Assembly (NCBI GenBank): GCA_022701635.1
Contig: JAKOOD010000607.1
Coordinates: 1 to 33,707 of the forward strand
DNA from: Burkholderiaceae bacterium
Lineage (GTDB): Bacteria > Pseudomonadota > Gammaproteobacteria > Burkholderiales > Burkholderiaceae_D
Reading direction: 5' to 3'
Length of the DNA: 33,707 bases
The notes under the pieces were generated by a model, which made no database searches, was not told the DNA's origin, and was given only the letters and a program-made list of their open reading frames with translations. The first letter of the stretch is position 1; each line of letters starts with the position of its first letter. Both the position numbers and the translations under genes were made by a program. Positions 32,849 to 33,707 of this stretch are shown piece after piece.

Positions 32849-33707
32849 TCATCCCCACGTACAACAGGGCGTCGCTGATCGGCGCCACGCTGGACAGCGC
32901 GCTGGCCCAGCACCTGCCGTTCCTGGAGATCATCGTGGTCGACGACGGTTCGACCGACGACACGGCCCGGGTACTCGCGCAGTACACGGGAAAGATCCGG
33001 GTGATCCGGCTGGCCAACGGTGGCGTGCAGAAGGCCCGCAATACCGGCGTGGAAGCGGCCGGCGGGGAGTATGTCGTGCTGATGGACTCCGACGACCTGT
33101 TCGAGCCGGATTACACGCAGACGATCGCGGCCTGGCTGGCCCGGCATCCTGACTACGACGCCGTGTACACCAATTTCACCACCTTCGACGAACGCGGCGC
33201 CCATGCCGACAAGTTTTCGCTGGCACCGGCCGGCTTCTTCGACGGTGCGCAGCAGAGCGACGGTTTCTGGGTCGACGTCCCGGACCTGTACCTGCGCACC
33301 CTGTCCTACCAGCCGCTGTTCCCTTCGGGCAGCATGATTCGCAAGACCCTGTACCAGCGTATCGGTGGCTACGACGTGCGCTTCAACGGCATCGGCGCCG
33401 AAGACTGGGAATTCACGCTGCGCCTGATTGGCCAGGCGCGCCTGGCCTTGTGCATCACGCCGCTGGTACGCGTGCGCAAGCACGCCACCAACGATTCGGG
33501 CGACAACATCCGCACCGTCAGCGGTTGTGTGCACATCCTCGAATTCGCCCTCGACGAGCACCCGTACGCCGCTCCCTACCGCGAGGCCATCCTGCGCGAG
33601 ATCGACGTGCGCCGCCTGGACGTGTTCGACGGCGCCTTTGCGCGCGGCGCCTTCGATACGGCAGGCGACATGCTGGCGCGCATGCGGCGCCGGCCTCAGG
33701 ACCGCAA
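32818..33707 (+). CDS. Glycosyltransferase family 2 protein, 3'-truncated by window edge
   Basis: The first 296 codons of a GT-A glycosyltransferase, open to the right edge. It starts MSSTAPTLSLVIPTYNRASLIGATLDSAL with the GT2 nucleotide-binding strand; IIVVDDGSTDDT follows, and the metal-binding DSD is at residues 90-92 (VLMDSDDLFEPDY). The GAEDWEF motif near residue 200 supplies the ED acidic pair. No membrane helix is visible so far. The start lies inside the end of the ligase gene (31-nt overlap) and is supported by the clean GT2 N-terminus. The EPS operon therefore continues past the window. Confidence 0.9.
   Translation, partial: MSSTAPTLSLVIPTYNRASLIGATLDSALAQHLPFLEIIVVDDGSTDDTARVLAQYTGKIRVIRLANGGVQKARNTGVEAAGGEYVVLMDSDDLFEPDYTQTIAAWLARHPDYDAVYTNFTTFDERGAHADKFSLAPAGFFDGAQQSDGFWVDVPDLYLRTLSYQPLFPSGSMIRKTLYQRIGGYDVRFNGIGAEDWEFTLRLIGQARLALCITPLVRVRKHATNDSGDNIRTVSGCVHILEFALDEHPYAAPYREAILREIDVRRLDVFDGAFARGAFDTAGDMLARMRRRPQDR

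Noticed and set aside
1-33707. Mobile elements, tRNA genes and CRISPR arrays
   Set aside because: No transposase or integrase reading frame, no cloverleaf-like segment next to AT-rich gaps, and no regularly spaced repeats were seen on either strand.

Overview
The window looks like a chromosomal segment from a GC-rich betaproteobacterium of the Oxalobacteraceae (Massilia/Telluria-like). I infer this from a complete exosortase A (XrtA)/PEP-CTERM exopolysaccharide locus, HPr-rel-A genes, a fused isobutyryl-CoA mutase and the GC-rich codon use. No tRNA, rRNA, IS element, phage gene or CRISPR array is visible.

Layout. (1) 1-2649: the 3' two thirds of icmF, then a small acidic unknown protein. (2) 2835-5612: prsT, the TPR lipoprotein of the XrtA system. 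(3) 5724-8531: a tight three-gene set encoding a FeeM/GNAT-like N-acyltransferase, a ThiF/E1-like adenylyltransferase and a nitroreductase-like flavoprotein; it ends at a bidirectional terminator. (4) 8708-12686, minus strand: a PEP-CTERM cell-surface protein, preceded by a four-gene HPr-rel-A operon. That operon encodes a Cys-containing secreted-looking protein, a PqqD-like chaperone, an HprK-like kinase and a nucleotidyltransferase. (5) 12873-14385, minus strand: the EPS export lipoprotein and a trypsin-like protease. (6) 14800 to the right edge, plus strand: a compact EPS/exosortase operon of 14 genes, mostly overlapping or nearly so. It runs chain-length regulator, tyrosine autokinase, outer-membrane protein, ATPase, deacetylase, FemAB-like protein, glycosyltransferase, XrtA-EpsI, glycosyltransferase, asparagine-synthase-like amidotransferase, second deacetylase, two glycosyltransferases and an O-ligase-like membrane protein. 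A GT2 glycosyltransferase then runs off the window.

How it fits together. The EPS operon should make, polymerise and export a polysaccharide. XrtA should cleave PEP-CTERM proteins such as the product of 8708-9580 at the inner membrane and pass them to the surface, where protein and EPS could cooperate in floc or biofilm formation. PrsT belongs to the same system; its usual regulatory partners PrsK and PrsR are not in the window.

Main new observation. The PEP-CTERM gene and the HPr-rel-A operon each have a near-perfect sigma-54 promoter (TGGCAC-N5-TTGC). About 85-110 bp upstream of each -12 element, in the same orientation, lies a matching 19-bp motif (CTGTAAARAAWRCYGACAG, 15/19 identical between copies). 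This resembles an enhancer-binding-protein site and suggests that the uncharacterised HPr-rel-A system is co-regulated with PEP-CTERM surface-protein production.
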